30,477 bases of DNA from an uncultured Collinsella sp. (GTDB lineage: Bacteria > Actinomycetota > Coriobacteriia > Coriobacteriales > Coriobacteriaceae). Below the pieces are notes generated by a model. The model was given only the letters and a program-made list of their open reading frames with translations, was not told the origin of the DNA and ran no database searches. The stretch is from the NCBI GenBank assembly GCA_900542085.1, contig UQMK01000025.1, positions 1 to 30,477 of the forward strand, given 5' to 3'. The first letter of the stretch is position 1, and each line of letters starts with the position of its first letter. This document shows positions 9,492 to 17,913 of this stretch, piece after piece. The position numbers and the translations under genes were made by a program.

Positions 9492-12329
9492 ATGCGGTAT
9501 TGTCTCGATTCGTTAGGATTGCACGTGAGAGCTTCCGCTGTCCTTCGTTCAGTTATATGTCGCACCCTGGCCGTCGCGCTTGCTGCGTTCGCCGTACTGA
9601 GCGCCGTCATACCCGTCCCCGCCTTTGCCGCCGACTCTGACCAGCAGGTCAAGACGGTCCGCGTTGGCTGGCTTATCAACAACGAAGGCTTCCAGGACGG
9701 CACCCCCGGCGAGCGTCTCTCGGGCTGGGGTTATGACTACCTGCAGACGCTGTCATACTACACGCCGGGCTGGCAATACGAATACGTCTCCGGCACCTTC
9801 ATCGAGCTTATGGACATGCTCGAGGCGGGCGAAATCGACCTCATGCCCAACATCTCCTACTCCGAGGAACGCGCCCAAAAGCTGCTCTTCTCCTCGAACC
9901 CCGAGGGCACCGAGCGCTACTACATCTACGCCAAGCCCGATCGCGACGACCTGGCCAAGGGTGACCCCCAAGCGCTCCAGGGCCTTACCATCGGTTGCAA
10001 CTCCGGTGTTATGCAAACCTTCGTTGGCCAGCAGTGGCTCGCCAACGAAGGAATCACCTGCACATACAGGGAGTATGACGGAGGCTCCATGCTCTTTGAT
10101 GCACTCGCAAACGACGAAGTCGACGCCGTCATCATGAACGACACCATCTCGTCGCCCGATGCGTCGCCCATGTTCTACGTTGGCTCGAGTGACTACTATT
10201 TTGCCGTCCCCAAAAGCCGCCCCGACCTGATGAACGATATCAATGCCGCCATGACGGCAATCGCCCGCGTCAACCCACGCTATAACGACGAGGTCAAGGC
10301 GAATTACTCGGCCCAAAACAGCGGCTCATCATCGCTCACCGGCCCCGAGCGCTCCTGGCTCAAAGCAAACGACAACACCATCACGATCGGCTATCTTAAA
10401 AACAAACTCCCCTACTGCACGCAAAATGACGACGGCGAAATGGAAGGGTCGCTCGCCTCGCTTGCAACGACGTTGCACGACAAGTTTGGCATTACGGTTG
10501 CAACAGTAGCGTTCTCGAACAACAAGCAAATGACCAAAGCCCTTTCCACAGGGACCATCGATGTCGCCCTACCGTTGTTTCGCGACTACTGGCTTGCCGA
10601 GCAGGCAGGGGTCATCCTGTCAAACCCGATGGGAACGGTTTCCCTAGCCGCCATTCACAGCAGCAGCAACCTGAACAGTGACCTTAAGAACATCGCTTGC
10701 ACAGCAGACGCGATCGTCAACCGTTTTGAGCTCGAAAACCTATTCCCCGACGCAAAGGTAACCGAGTATCCGAATGACAACGAGGCACGCGAAGCCCTCA
10801 ATAAGGGGGAGGCAAGTTGCATCATTGTCCCCAGCACGCGCTTGAAAACCATCCGCGACACCTACGATATCGAGGATTTCCAAACACAGGAGCTCACCGA
10901 CACGGCACAGCTATCGTGTTTGATTTCGCGCGGCAAGCCCGTGCTGTTGGGAATCATTAATAAGGGCATCGTCAATGCTGGCGAATCGCTCTCTGCAAGC
11001 AGTTATTCCCCCACATCGTACTCGGCGCAAGAATCGGATGCGTTTCGACTTCTCTACCGCAACCGCATCGTCATTGCGGCAGTCGTCATCTGCATTTTGC
11101 TCACCGGCATCGTCATCCTTGTCTGGTCGCTTCACCGCGCGCAGAAAGAACAGCAGAAAGCCGATGCTGCCAACGCCGCTAAGACGGCATTCCTCACGCG
11201 CATGAGCCACGACATCCGTACGCCGCTCAACGGTATCCTGGGCCTTATCGAGATCGAGGAATTGAAGGAAGGCGATATCCAGGTCGCCCGCGAGAGCCGT
11301 GCCAAAGCGCGCGTTGCCGCCAATCACCTGCTCTCGCTGATCAACGACATCCTCGAGATGGGCAAAATCGAAGACCGCAAGCTAACACTGGAGCATGCGC
11401 CTTTTAACCTCAAAGAGCTCTGTGACGATACACTGGTGCTGTGCAAGCTCCGCGCGTCCAGTAACGGCATCACCATACAGGACAATAGTCTGCCGTACGC
11501 CACGGGGCCATACATGATCGGCAGTCCCACCCATATCCGACAGATTATGATCAACCTGTTAGACAACAGCATTAAGTACAACAAGCACGGCGGCTCCGTC
11601 ACCTTTAGCTCAAAGACCAAGCCACTCGATAACGGGCGCGCGCTCTTTTGCTTTAGCGTTTCGGATACCGGCATTGGCATGACTCCCAAGTTTTTAAAGC
11701 ATATCTATGAGCCGTTTGCCCAAGAAGGTGACGATGCGCGCAGCAAGTTCCAAGGAACCGGCATGGGCATGCCAATCGTCAAGTCGCTTATTGAACTGAT
11801 GGACGGCACTATCGAAGTCACCAGTGAGCTCCATGTGGGCACCTCGTTCTACGTGGAGATTCCGCTCGATATCGACGAGAATCCCCAGGCGCGGGCGAAT
11901 ACGGTTGAGAGTGCGCCCGACTGCTCGCTCGCCGACATGAACGTGCTGCTCGCCGAAGACAACGAATTGAATGCCGAGATTGCCCAGGCGCTGCTAGAAT
12001 CCGAGGGCATCGTGGTCACCCGCGCCGCCAACGGCAACGAAGTCGTCGATCTGTACCTGTCGCATCCCGCCGGCAGCTTCGATGCCATTTTGATGGACAT
12101 TATGATGCCGGACATGGACGGCTACGAGGCAACCCGCGTGATTCGTCTGAGCGAGAAGGTCGATGCAGCCGATATCCCCATCATCGCGCTCACCGCCAAC
12201 GCCTTTGCCGAAGACGCCCAGGCGGCACACGATGCCGGCATGAACGCCCATCTGTCCAAACCGCTCGACTTTAACAAGCTCAAAATCATACTCGCCCGCA
12301 TCAAGAAAAACGGATCCGTTTCGCTATAG
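9492..12329 (+). CDS. Hybrid sensor histidine kinase with two solute-binding sensor domains
   Basis: A 945-aa membrane kinase. The order is: signal peptide ending PVPAFA (about residue 46); a first SBP_bac_3-like domain (about 54-270, with WGYDYLQTL and EIDLMPNISYSEER); a second such domain (about 285-505); one membrane helix (about 522-546); HisKA with H573 in MSHDIRTPLNG; an HATPase domain with NLLDNSIKY, DTGIGMT and GTGMGMPI; and a receiver domain with the acceptor D869 in LMDIMMPD. There is no HPt or output domain, so phosphate must pass to a separate partner. The periplasmic domains probably sense amino acids or other small solutes. The ATG at 9492 lacks a ribosome site; the in-frame GTG at 9525, 7 nt after TAGGA, gives a cleaner signal peptide and may be the true start. 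Confidence 0.93.
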   Translation: MRYCLDSLGLHVRASAVLRSVICRTLAVALAAFAVLSAVIPVPAFAADSDQQVKTVRVGWLINNEGFQDGTPGERLSGWGYDYLQTLSYYTPGWQYEYVSGTFIELMDMLEAGEIDLMPNISYSEERAQKLLFSSNPEGTERYYIYAKPDRDDLAKGDPQALQGLTIGCNSGVMQTFVGQQWLANEGITCTYREYDGGSMLFDALANDEVDAVIMNDTISSPDASPMFYVGSSDYYFAVPKSRPDLMNDINAAMTAIARVNPRYNDEVKANYSAQNSGSSSLTGPERSWLKANDNTITIGYLKNKLPYCTQNDDGEMEGSLASLATTLHDKFGITVATVAFSNNKQMTKALSTGTIDVALPLFRDYWLAEQAGVILSNPMGTVSLAAIHSSSNLNSDLKNIACTADAIVNRFELENLFPDAKVTEYPNDNEAREALNKGEASCIIVPSTRLKTIRDTYDIEDFQTQELTDTAQLSCLISRGKPVLLGIINKGIVNAGESLSASSYSPTSYSAQESDAFRLLYRNRIVIAAVVICILLTGIVILVWSLHRAQKEQQKADAANAAKTAFLTRMSHDIRTPLNGILGLIEIEELKEGDIQVARESRAKARVAANHLLSLINDILEMGKIEDRKLTLEHAPFNLKELCDDTLVLCKLRASSNGITIQDNSLPYATGPYMIGSPTHIRQIMINLLDNSIKYNKHGGSVTFSSKTKPLDNGRALFCFSVSDTGIGMTPKFLKHIYEPFAQEGDDARSKFQGTGMGMPIVKSLIELMDGTIEVTSELHVGTSFYVEIPLDIDENPQARANTVESAPDCSLADMNVLLAEDNELNAEIAQALLESEGIVVTRAANGNEVVDLYLSHPAGSFDAILMDIMMPDMDGYEATRVIRLSEKVDAADIPIIALTANAFAEDAQAAHDAGMNAHLSKPLDFNKLKIILARIKKNGSVSL

Positions 12330-12371
12330 TTTGTGCTCAACCACCACGCACGACCAGAAAGGAAGCCAACG

Positions 12372-12851
12372 ATGTTTAGGCCCTTACGTCGAAAGAAACG
12401 CGCCATCACCGACGAGGAAGCGCGCGAACTGCTCGCTACCTGCAAGCGCGGCGTCTTTGCCGTCAACGGCGACGATGGCTACCCGTACGCCATTCCCGTC
12501 AACTACTTCTTTGACGCCGAGCACGACAAGATTTATTTCCATGGCGCCAAGGCTGGCCACAAGGTCGACGCACTCAAGCGCGATGACAAAGTCTGCTTTA
12601 CCGTTTACGGAAACGAGTGGTACCAGAACGGCGACTGGGCTCCCTACGTTATGAGCACCGTCGTCTTTGGCCGTTGTCGCCTGGCGAATGACACCCCCGC
12701 GTTTATCGAGGACAAAGTCCGCCAGCTCGCCCTTAAGTACTACCCTTCTGCCGAGGAAGTCGAAGAGGAAATCGCCAAGGACATTAAGGGCGTCCAGCTC
12801 TACGAGATTACAATTGAGCATCTTTGCGGCAAGCAGATTCAAGAAAAGTAA
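12372..12851 (+). CDS. Pyridoxamine 5'-phosphate oxidase-family (NimA-like) flavoprotein
   Basis: A 159-aa split-barrel FMN-binding protein. ITDEEARELLATCKRGVFAVNGDDGYPYAIPVNYFFD is the typical N-terminal strand pair, and IYFHGAKAGHKVDALKRDDKVCFTVYG matches the FMN-binding core of the 5-nitroimidazole-reductase (Nim) type proteins common in anaerobes. The ATG at 12372 follows AGAAAGGA with a suitable gap. It lies 42 nt after the hybrid kinase, with a strong hairpin after its stop, so it could share the kinase transcript. Substrate and any drug-reducing role are unknown. Confidence 0.87.
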   Translation: MFRPLRRKKRAITDEEARELLATCKRGVFAVNGDDGYPYAIPVNYFFDAEHDKIYFHGAKAGHKVDALKRDDKVCFTVYGNEWYQNGDWAPYVMSTVVFGRCRLANDTPAFIEDKVRQLALKYYPSAEEVEEEIAKDIKGVQLYEITIEHLCGKQIQEK

Positions 12852-12898
12852 GCCTCTCAGCAGGTCTGCGCCCAATGGTTACAGATGCCTTACCACAC

Positions 12899-12930
12899 GG
12901 GGCCTTCTAGCCAACTTGGCAGAAGGCCCC
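12899..12930. terminator. Bidirectional terminator hairpin
   Basis: A perfect 10-bp stem, GGGGCCTTCT (12899-12908) with AGAAGGCCCC (12921-12930), lies between convergent genes ending at 12851 and 12946. There is no T-run on either side. Its position suggests it serves both transcripts. Confidence 0.65.
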
Positions 12931-12945
12931 ACATGCAGCGCACGC

Positions 12946-14160
12946 TTACCGTGCATTAAAAACGTAGCGGTCCAGGCGGTCGCACGCTTCCCTCACGCGC
13001 GAAAGCGGCAGCGCCAGATTCACGCGAATGTGGCAGGGCCCGTGGAACGGGCGGCCGTCCTGATACCCCACGCCCACGCGCGCCCCCTCGTCGAGCAACC
13101 ACTGAATATCGCGGCCATGCTCGCGGCACCACTCGGTGCAGTCCAGAAACACCATGTACGTGCCCTGCGGACGCGAATAGGACACGCCCTCAAAATGCTC
13201 GTCCACGTAATCGCAGAAGTACTCGATATTGCCGGCAAGTACCTGGTTGAGCTCGTCCACCCACTCGTAGCCCTGCGGCTGATAGGCACCGATAAGCGCA
13301 TGCATGGAGAGGACATTCATCTCGTTGTAGTGAGTCTTGTCGGACACGGCGCACATGCGGTCACGCAGCGTCTCGTTGTAGACAATGTGGTAGCTGCCGA
13401 CCAGGCCCGCCAGGTTGAACGTCTTGCTGGGCGCGTAGAGGGCAACCGTGCGCATGCGAGCATCCTCGCTCACCGACTGCGTCGGGATGTGCTTGTGTCC
13501 CGGCAGGATGATATCGGACCAAATCTCGTCCGAGATCACCACGCAATCGTGCTGGCGATAGATGTCCATGGCGCGCTCGATCTCGTCGCGCTCCCATACG
13601 CGGCCGCAGGGATTGTGCGGCGAGCAGAACACCGCGGCATGGATGTAGTTTTGGGCGAGCTTGCGCTCCATGTCCTCAAAGTCCATGCGCCACACGCCCT
13701 GGTCGTCGAGCTTAAGCGGGCTGTGGACAATATGATAGCCCGCGGCCTCGATGGACTTGGTAAAGCCGATGTAGGTAGGGCTGTGGACCAGCACCGCATC
13801 ACCTGGCTGGACATACGCGCGTAGCGTCGACACGACACCGCCCAGCACGCCGTTTTCGTAGCCGATATGCTCCGGCGCCAAGTCCTCAACGCCGTTGCGA
13901 CGGCTCTGCCATTCGATGATGCGGTCGAAGTACTCGGGACGCGGATTGAAGTAGCCAAACATGGGGTGCTGAGCGCGCTTGATGATGTACTCCTGAACCG
14001 TGGGCACCGTGGCGAAGTTCATGTCGGCCACCCACATGGGAATGCGGTCGAAGCCCTCGTCGGGTGCGTTCGGAGCCATACCGGGGATCTCGCCCCAAGA
14101 GTCAACGGCGATGGCATCCATGCCGTGGCGGTCGATAAGCGAGCTAAAGTCGTATTTCAT
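12946..14160 (-). CDS. MalY/PatB-family PLP aminotransferase (probable cystathionine beta-lyase)
   Basis: A fold-type I PLP enzyme of 404 aa, the usual size for MalY/PatB. Diagnostic features are MWVADMNF near residue 42-49, SPHNPCGRVW (180-189), SDEIWSDI (210-217, Asp that pairs with the pyridine nitrogen), and SKTFNLAG with the PLP lysine at 246. These enzymes cleave C-S bonds of cystathionine or cysteine, releasing pyruvate, ammonia and thiol or H2S; E. coli MalY also modulates a regulator. The ATG at 14160 follows GGGAG (6-nt gap). Single gene, closed by the shared terminator at 12899-12930. Confidence 0.93.
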   Translation of the reverse strand: MKYDFSSLIDRHGMDAIAVDSWGEIPGMAPNAPDEGFDRIPMWVADMNFATVPTVQEYIIKRAQHPMFGYFNPRPEYFDRIIEWQSRRNGVEDLAPEHIGYENGVLGGVVSTLRAYVQPGDAVLVHSPTYIGFTKSIEAAGYHIVHSPLKLDDQGVWRMDFEDMERKLAQNYIHAAVFCSPHNPCGRVWERDEIERAMDIYRQHDCVVISDEIWSDIILPGHKHIPTQSVSEDARMRTVALYAPSKTFNLAGLVGSYHIVYNETLRDRMCAVSDKTHYNEMNVLSMHALIGAYQPQGYEWVDELNQVLAGNIEYFCDYVDEHFEGVSYSRPQGTYMVFLDCTEWCREHGRDIQWLLDEGARVGVGYQDGRPFHGPCHIRVNLALPLSRVREACDRLDRYVFNAR

Positions 14161-14268
14161 GCTGAGCTCCCATGCAAAGCGGACTATTTTGGTAGGCGTT
14201 ATTGTCCACCAGCATGGGCGATTTTGACATGGGGTTTGGCGTTGTTTTTGACGGATACGGACGGATGG

Positions 14269-15015
14269 TTAGTCCCGCGCGTCGTTGATGGCGGTTACCG
14301 TCAACCTGGCGCCGTCGACCGTAAACGATATGTCAAGCCCGGCGTAAGCCAAATGGTAAACGCGGTTTGGCTCGTGCTTGCTGCCCGCGCGGCGCGGATC
14401 TTGGCGAAGGACCTCGACCAAACCAGGGAGCTTTGCGGGCGGGACCATATCCTGCAGCGCTTGTGGGAACTCGACGTCGAGCTCTTGCCACGGAGTACCC
14501 TCAATCCAGCCGCCGGTCGCATCCGGGTGACAGTCCGCAAACGGAATGTAGGGCTTAATGTCGTAGATGGGCGTGCCGTCACGCAGGTCGGCCCCCAGCA
14601 CATGGATGATGGGACCATTGTCGGTGAGCTCGACGCGATCGAGCTTGACGCAGGTAAGACCGATGGGATTAGGGCGAAACGGACTGCGCGTGGCAAACAC
14701 GCCCACGCGCTCGGCTCCACCCAGACGCGGCGGGCGCACAGTTTTCGACCACTTGGCATTGGTGCCGGACCTGTCCTGCGTCTTGGCATCGGTAGCTATG
14801 TCCTTAGCCGTGCCGCCGGGCGTTCCGTTTTCGAAGCGCCACAGCAGCCACAGGTGAGAGAAGGAGTCCAGATCCTCAACCGCCGCACTGGAGGCAAATT
14901 CCGGCTCAAACACGATGCGTCCCTGCAGATGAGGCGCCAAAAAGCTGTTGCGCGGAATGCCGAACTTCTGCGGCAGGTCGGTATGTATGCGTGCGATAGG
15001 TTCCATGCCGGTCAT
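14269..15015 (-). CDS. trmO: tRNA (t6A37) N6-methyltransferase, TrmO/TsaA family
   Basis: A 248-aa protein of the TrmO (YaeB/VirR) family, which uses SAM to methylate N6-threonylcarbamoyladenosine at tRNA position 37. The hallmark VFATRSPFRPNPIGLT is at residues 106-121, followed by DGTPIYDIKPYIPFAD. The N-terminal MEPIARIHTDL plus FGIPRN starts the beta-barrel. E. coli TrmO is 235 aa, so the length fits. Two in-frame ATGs (15015 and 15006) are possible and neither has a strong ribosome site. The frame stays open upstream, but only as the antisense of the next gene. A divergent XRE-type regulator starts 132 nt away. Confidence 0.9.
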   Translation of the reverse strand: MTGMEPIARIHTDLPQKFGIPRNSFLAPHLQGRIVFEPEFASSAAVEDLDSFSHLWLLWRFENGTPGGTAKDIATDAKTQDRSGTNAKWSKTVRPPRLGGAERVGVFATRSPFRPNPIGLTCVKLDRVELTDNGPIIHVLGADLRDGTPIYDIKPYIPFADCHPDATGGWIEGTPWQELDVEFPQALQDMVPPAKLPGLVEVLRQDPRRAGSKHEPNRVYHLAYAGLDISFTVDGARLTVTAINDARD

Positions 15016-15073
15016 TGTACGGCATGGAGGTGTGGGGCGTTGCGCGCAATTCTTCGCCGCGGTCCCCCGTCGT

Positions 15074-15117
15074 GCAACCAACGGTTGCTTGGAAGGGCGC
15101 CTGCCGCCGCGTATGCT
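15074..15117 (+). promoter_or_regulatory. Promoter and adjacent palindrome of the XRE-TipAS gene
   Basis: TTGGAA (15089-15094), a 17-nt spacer and TATGCT (15112-15117) make a plausible promoter. The perfect inverted repeat GCAACC-aac-GGTTGC (15074-15088) touches the -35 box and could be an operator, perhaps for the product itself. Confidence 0.5.
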
Positions 15118-15147
15118 TAAGCCATCAACCAGCAGAAAGGAGCCGTT

Positions 15148-15975
15148 ATGGCCTTTGCAGAAAAGCTCATCGCTGTCCGTCGCGCCCATCACCTTACCCA
15201 GGAGCAGCTCGCCGCCAAGCTCTTTGTCACACGCCAAGCCGTCAGCCGTTGGGAACGCGGCGAAGTCACACCGGGCATCGACATGATGAAGCTCATTGCC
15301 GCCGTGACCGGCGAGCCACTGTCTCATCTGCTCGAAATGCCCGAGCACTATTGTCAGAGCTGCGGCATGATACTCACGCCCGGCGACTGCGGCACCGATG
15401 CTGCGGGCACCGCGACCGATCATTACTGCAAGTGGTGCTACGACCACGGCCAGTACACCTACGACACCACGATGGAGGCAATGATTGAGGATTGCGCCCC
15501 GCGGCTGGCGCAAAACACCGGTATGTCGCTCGACGAAGCCGTCTCGCTCATGGGCGTCGTCCTGCCGCAACTAGAACGCTGGCGCACCGTGCAGGAAAAC
15601 GAGGAGCGCTACGGCGCCGAGGCGCGGGCGCGCTATGGCGATGAGGCCATCGATGCAGCAAACGAAGCACTGCTGGATATGGATCCTCAGACATGGAACG
15701 ACATGAAGGAACTTGAACGCGCGATTCTGGGTCAGCTCTCGATTGCCATGGGCGACGGCGATGCGGATGGAAGCGAGGCTCGCAAGCTTGTCGCGATGCA
15801 TCGTCGTTGGATTGGTCTCAACTGGGGGCGCGAACCCCAGAACGAAGCGTACCTGGGCCTCGCTCACGGCTATCTGGCCGACCAGCGCTTTGTTGACTAC
15901 TACGACAAGCCCTGCGGCACCGGAGCCACGGCGTTTCTGGTCCAGGCGATCGAGTCGTCGTTGGCGCGCGCATAG
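15148..15975 (+). CDS. XRE-type regulator with zinc ribbon and TipAS-like domain
   Basis: A 275-aa fusion. Residues about 5-62 are an XRE helix-turn-helix (LTQEQLAAKLFVTRQAVSRWERGEVTP). Next comes a four-cysteine zinc-ribbon-like part: C69-x2-C72 and C94-x2-C97. Residues about 153-272 resemble the TipAS ligand-capture domain (EERYGAEA, an acidic helix pair, MHRRWIGLNWG, YLADQRFVDYYDKPCGTGATAFLVQAI). TipAS is best known at the C-terminus of MerR activators, where it binds thiopeptides and other multidrug ligands. Here it appears to be linked to a different DNA-binding domain. AAAGGAG precedes the ATG by 5 nt. A drug or metabolite sensor role is inferred; the target genes are not obvious. Confidence 0.88.
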   Translation: MAFAEKLIAVRRAHHLTQEQLAAKLFVTRQAVSRWERGEVTPGIDMMKLIAAVTGEPLSHLLEMPEHYCQSCGMILTPGDCGTDAAGTATDHYCKWCYDHGQYTYDTTMEAMIEDCAPRLAQNTGMSLDEAVSLMGVVLPQLERWRTVQENEERYGAEARARYGDEAIDAANEALLDMDPQTWNDMKELERAILGQLSIAMGDGDADGSEARKLVAMHRRWIGLNWGREPQNEAYLGLAHGYLADQRFVDYYDKPCGTGATAFLVQAIESSLARA

Positions 15976-16026
15976 ACCGCGGCGGCTTTGGGTATTTCAA
16001 TCGAAACCGCAACCGATTGGAGACCT

Positions 16027-16272
16027 ATGGCTACTAATCATGAGCTCGTGCTCTACGTTATGACCGGCTGCCCGTATTGCATAAAGGTCAAGCGCTTTTT
16101 GGCCGATAACGGCGTGACCATTCCCGAGCGCGATATCTCGACCGACCCCGATGCCGAGCAGACGCTCATCGCCGTCGGCGGAAAACGCCAGGTTCCCTGC
16201 CTGTTCATCGACGGCAAGCCACTCTACGAATCGAGCGACATCATCGCATGGGCACAGAAGAACCTGCTCTAG
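16027..16272 (+). CDS. Glutaredoxin
   Basis: An 81-aa thioredoxin-fold protein with the dithiol CPYC motif at residues 15-18 and the cis-proline region QVPCLFIDGKPLYESSDIIAW, both standard for glutaredoxins. It reduces protein disulfides or mixed disulfides; in Coriobacteriia, which often lack glutathione synthesis, the electron donor may be another thiol system. The ATG at 16027 has GGAG four bases upstream; the in-frame ATG at 15988 lies in the 3' flank of the preceding gene and has no site. It follows the XRE-TipAS gene by 51 nt and might be cotranscribed. Confidence 0.92.
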   Translation: MATNHELVLYVMTGCPYCIKVKRFLADNGVTIPERDISTDPDAEQTLIAVGGKRQVPCLFIDGKPLYESSDIIAWAQKNLL

Positions 16273-16284
16273 TACGCGCATTGC

Positions 16285-16311
16285 ACTCATTGGGGACGCA
16301 CTTAAATGAGT
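16285..16311. repeat. Left copy of the cassette-flanking repeat, with hairpin
   Basis: ACTCATT (16285-16291) pairs with AATGAGT (16305-16311). The 23-bp string from TGGGGACG at 16291 to TAG at 16313 reappears at 18552-18574 in the same direction with three mismatches. Confidence 0.7.
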
Positions 16312-16340
16312 AGGCAGGGATTCAGTTTCTCAAATTTATA

Positions 16341-16369
16341 GAACATATGTTTGCTCTCTGTGTTATACT
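16341..16369 (+). promoter_or_regulatory. LexA/DinR-like box and -10 element
   Basis: GAACATATGTTT (16341-16352) matches the Gram-positive/actinobacterial SOS box GAAC-N4-GTTY in all positions. It lies where a -35 box would be, 11 bases upstream of TATACT (16364-16369). This implies that LexA could repress transcription of the genes that follow. A canonical -35 is not visible. Confidence 0.55.
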
Positions 16370-16415
16370 CATCCCAAGGCATGAGACTGGTCGAGAGCTC
16401 CTGCGGAGGTCCCCA

Positions 16416-16445
16416 ATGACACGCTGGAGCGAGCTCGGTAAGTAA
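16416..16445 (+). CDS. Possible 9-residue leader peptide
   Basis: ATG at 16416 is preceded by GGAGG with a 6-nt gap and encodes MTRWSELGK before TAA. It sits within the roughly 190-nt leader between the LexA-like promoter and the first large gene. GCTCC (16397) and GGAGC (16425) can pair around its ribosome site, and CGGTAA (16436) can pair with TTACCG (16455) after it. It may be a regulatory upstream ORF or chance. Confidence 0.3.
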   Translation: MTRWSELGK

Positions 16446-16569
16446 GATCGGTGGTTACCGCACTCGCCCATCTCAGACAGGCTGCGCTCCTGTTCGCCGT
16501 CGCCATCAAAGAACGGCGCTCACAACCAAACGTTTCCGTTATCCGTGAGCCACACAGGAGTGCATCGCT

Positions 16570-17856
16570 ATGGCTAAAAAGATTCCAACCCTTTCACCCG
16601 ACATTATTTCAAACACCTGCTCAGATATCAGCAGGATTGTCGAGGCCAAACACCTCGGCCAGAAAGGTATCAACCATGAGACTTCTTCGGAAGGGGCTCT
16701 GCTCATCGGGCGCCGTCTCGAGCAAGAGATTGCCGGATACCCCATCTCCAATCTCAATGGCTTACTCTCGCCCATCGCTTGCCACCTCAAGCAGCACTTT
16801 AGCCCAAGTCTGGGCCCGACTTATCTCAAGCGTTGCATAAAGCTCGCACGAATTGTTCCGGAAGACATGGGGTTTCGACCGGAGCTTGATCTGGAACACT
16901 ATCAGTCGCTCGCTCACATCGCCGACAAAGATCTGCGCTTAGATCTGATGAACGTTGCCGCGGATAACCATTGGAGCGCGTTGCGCATCGATCGTCATGC
17001 CCGCTATCGAAGTCCGCAGGACACTTTGGATGCTTGGGAGCGCCGTGTGCTTGAATCAAATCAAGAAGTACGGCGCTTCGCCCGCGCCTACACAGATGCC
17101 TGTGGAATCATTTCACTCGATGAGCTTATTGAGCTCTACAACTCCTGTGTCCCCAATCCAGTCTCTAGATTTGAGATAAATGAAACTATTTGGCAAATCA
17201 GGAACGAATCGGGGCAAATCGACAATCCCTGCGTCATATCCAGAGATGGAAAACTCTATCTCATAGCGCCTGAGCTCGATGACGCTGTCGATGAAGCCCC
17301 TTATTACTACAATGACTATGGATACTCCTATCGAAAATATGAACGGCACAGCGAATACACTGGTGAGATGCGTGCGCTGCGCGAACGGCGCGTTGGCATC
17401 AGAGTGGCAGCCATCTTCGCCGGTCACGAACGTCTTCCAATCAAAAGGCTCAGCTATGACGAAGTCATCTGCGGGCATATAAAGTGCAGTCGATCTGTCG
17501 AACGACTCAAGCAGTACGTCCTGAGAGACCCTGAGCTTAAGGCATCCGATCTCCATGCAAGAGAAGATGAGTTCGATTTCATCATGACAAAGCTTTTGCG
17601 TTCCGTTGGACTCAACGGAACGCCGACAGCACAGCAAATTACCGAAGACGCAGCTTTCTTATTGATTGTCGTACGGCCCGAGTTTTACGAACGCAATAAA
17701 ACAGCCGAGGTCTCCAAGCTCCTCTCGATAATCTATGAAGACGCTCCCCTCTGGGAGTTCAATGGTCGTTCAAATGCAGAGCTAAAAACCGAAGAAGGCA
17801 CGAAGTCTTCGATACCCAATTCCCATCAGACAGGCCCGTCAAAACAGGCCGCTTAG
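16570..17856 (+). CDS. Unrecognised protein with DUF1016_N-like N-terminus
   Basis: A 428-aa soluble protein that I cannot assign fully. Residues about 25-145 resemble the DUF1016_N (YhcG-type) domain in pattern: an IGRRLEQEI helix, an LSPIACHLKQHFSPSLGPTYLKRCIKLAR stretch, then LDLEHYQSLAHIADKDLRLDLMNVAADNHWSALRIDRH, close to the usual 'shYreLl..d...r.fYl..a...nWsvreLer.I'. There is no YhcG C-terminal PDDEXK nuclease. Residues about 165-240 look like a helix/strand domain with a DELIELYN segment; a tyrosine-rich, charged linker follows at about 240-262. Composition is AT-richer than the neighbours. The LexA-like box upstream and the toxin-antitoxin pair downstream suggest a stress- or defence-related accessory gene. 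ATG at 16570 follows ACAGGAG. Confidence 0.8.
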   Translation: MAKKIPTLSPDIISNTCSDISRIVEAKHLGQKGINHETSSEGALLIGRRLEQEIAGYPISNLNGLLSPIACHLKQHFSPSLGPTYLKRCIKLARIVPEDMGFRPELDLEHYQSLAHIADKDLRLDLMNVAADNHWSALRIDRHARYRSPQDTLDAWERRVLESNQEVRRFARAYTDACGIISLDELIELYNSCVPNPVSRFEINETIWQIRNESGQIDNPCVISRDGKLYLIAPELDDAVDEAPYYYNDYGYSYRKYERHSEYTGEMRALRERRVGIRVAAIFAGHERLPIKRLSYDEVICGHIKCSRSVERLKQYVLRDPELKASDLHAREDEFDFIMTKLLRSVGLNGTPTAQQITEDAAFLLIVVRPEFYERNKTAEVSKLLSIIYEDAPLWEFNGRSNAELKTEEGTKSSIPNSHQTGPSKQAA

Positions 17857-17869
17857 CTACATTAACTGC

Positions 17870-17902
17870 TTGCATTTTTGTCTACAAAACTGTATACAAA
17901 AA
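17870..17902 (+). promoter_or_regulatory. Toxin-antitoxin promoter and operator
   Basis: TTGCAT (17870-17875), a 17-nt spacer and TATACA (17893-17898) form a strong promoter. TTTTTGT (17875-17881) and ACAAAAA (17896-17902) are inverted repeats, and TGTATACA (17891-17898) is a perfect palindrome on the -10 box. This fits autorepression by the ribbon-helix-helix antitoxin. Transcription would start only about 10 nt before the toxin ATG. Confidence 0.65.
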
Positions 17903-17913
17903 GAGAGGCCCTT

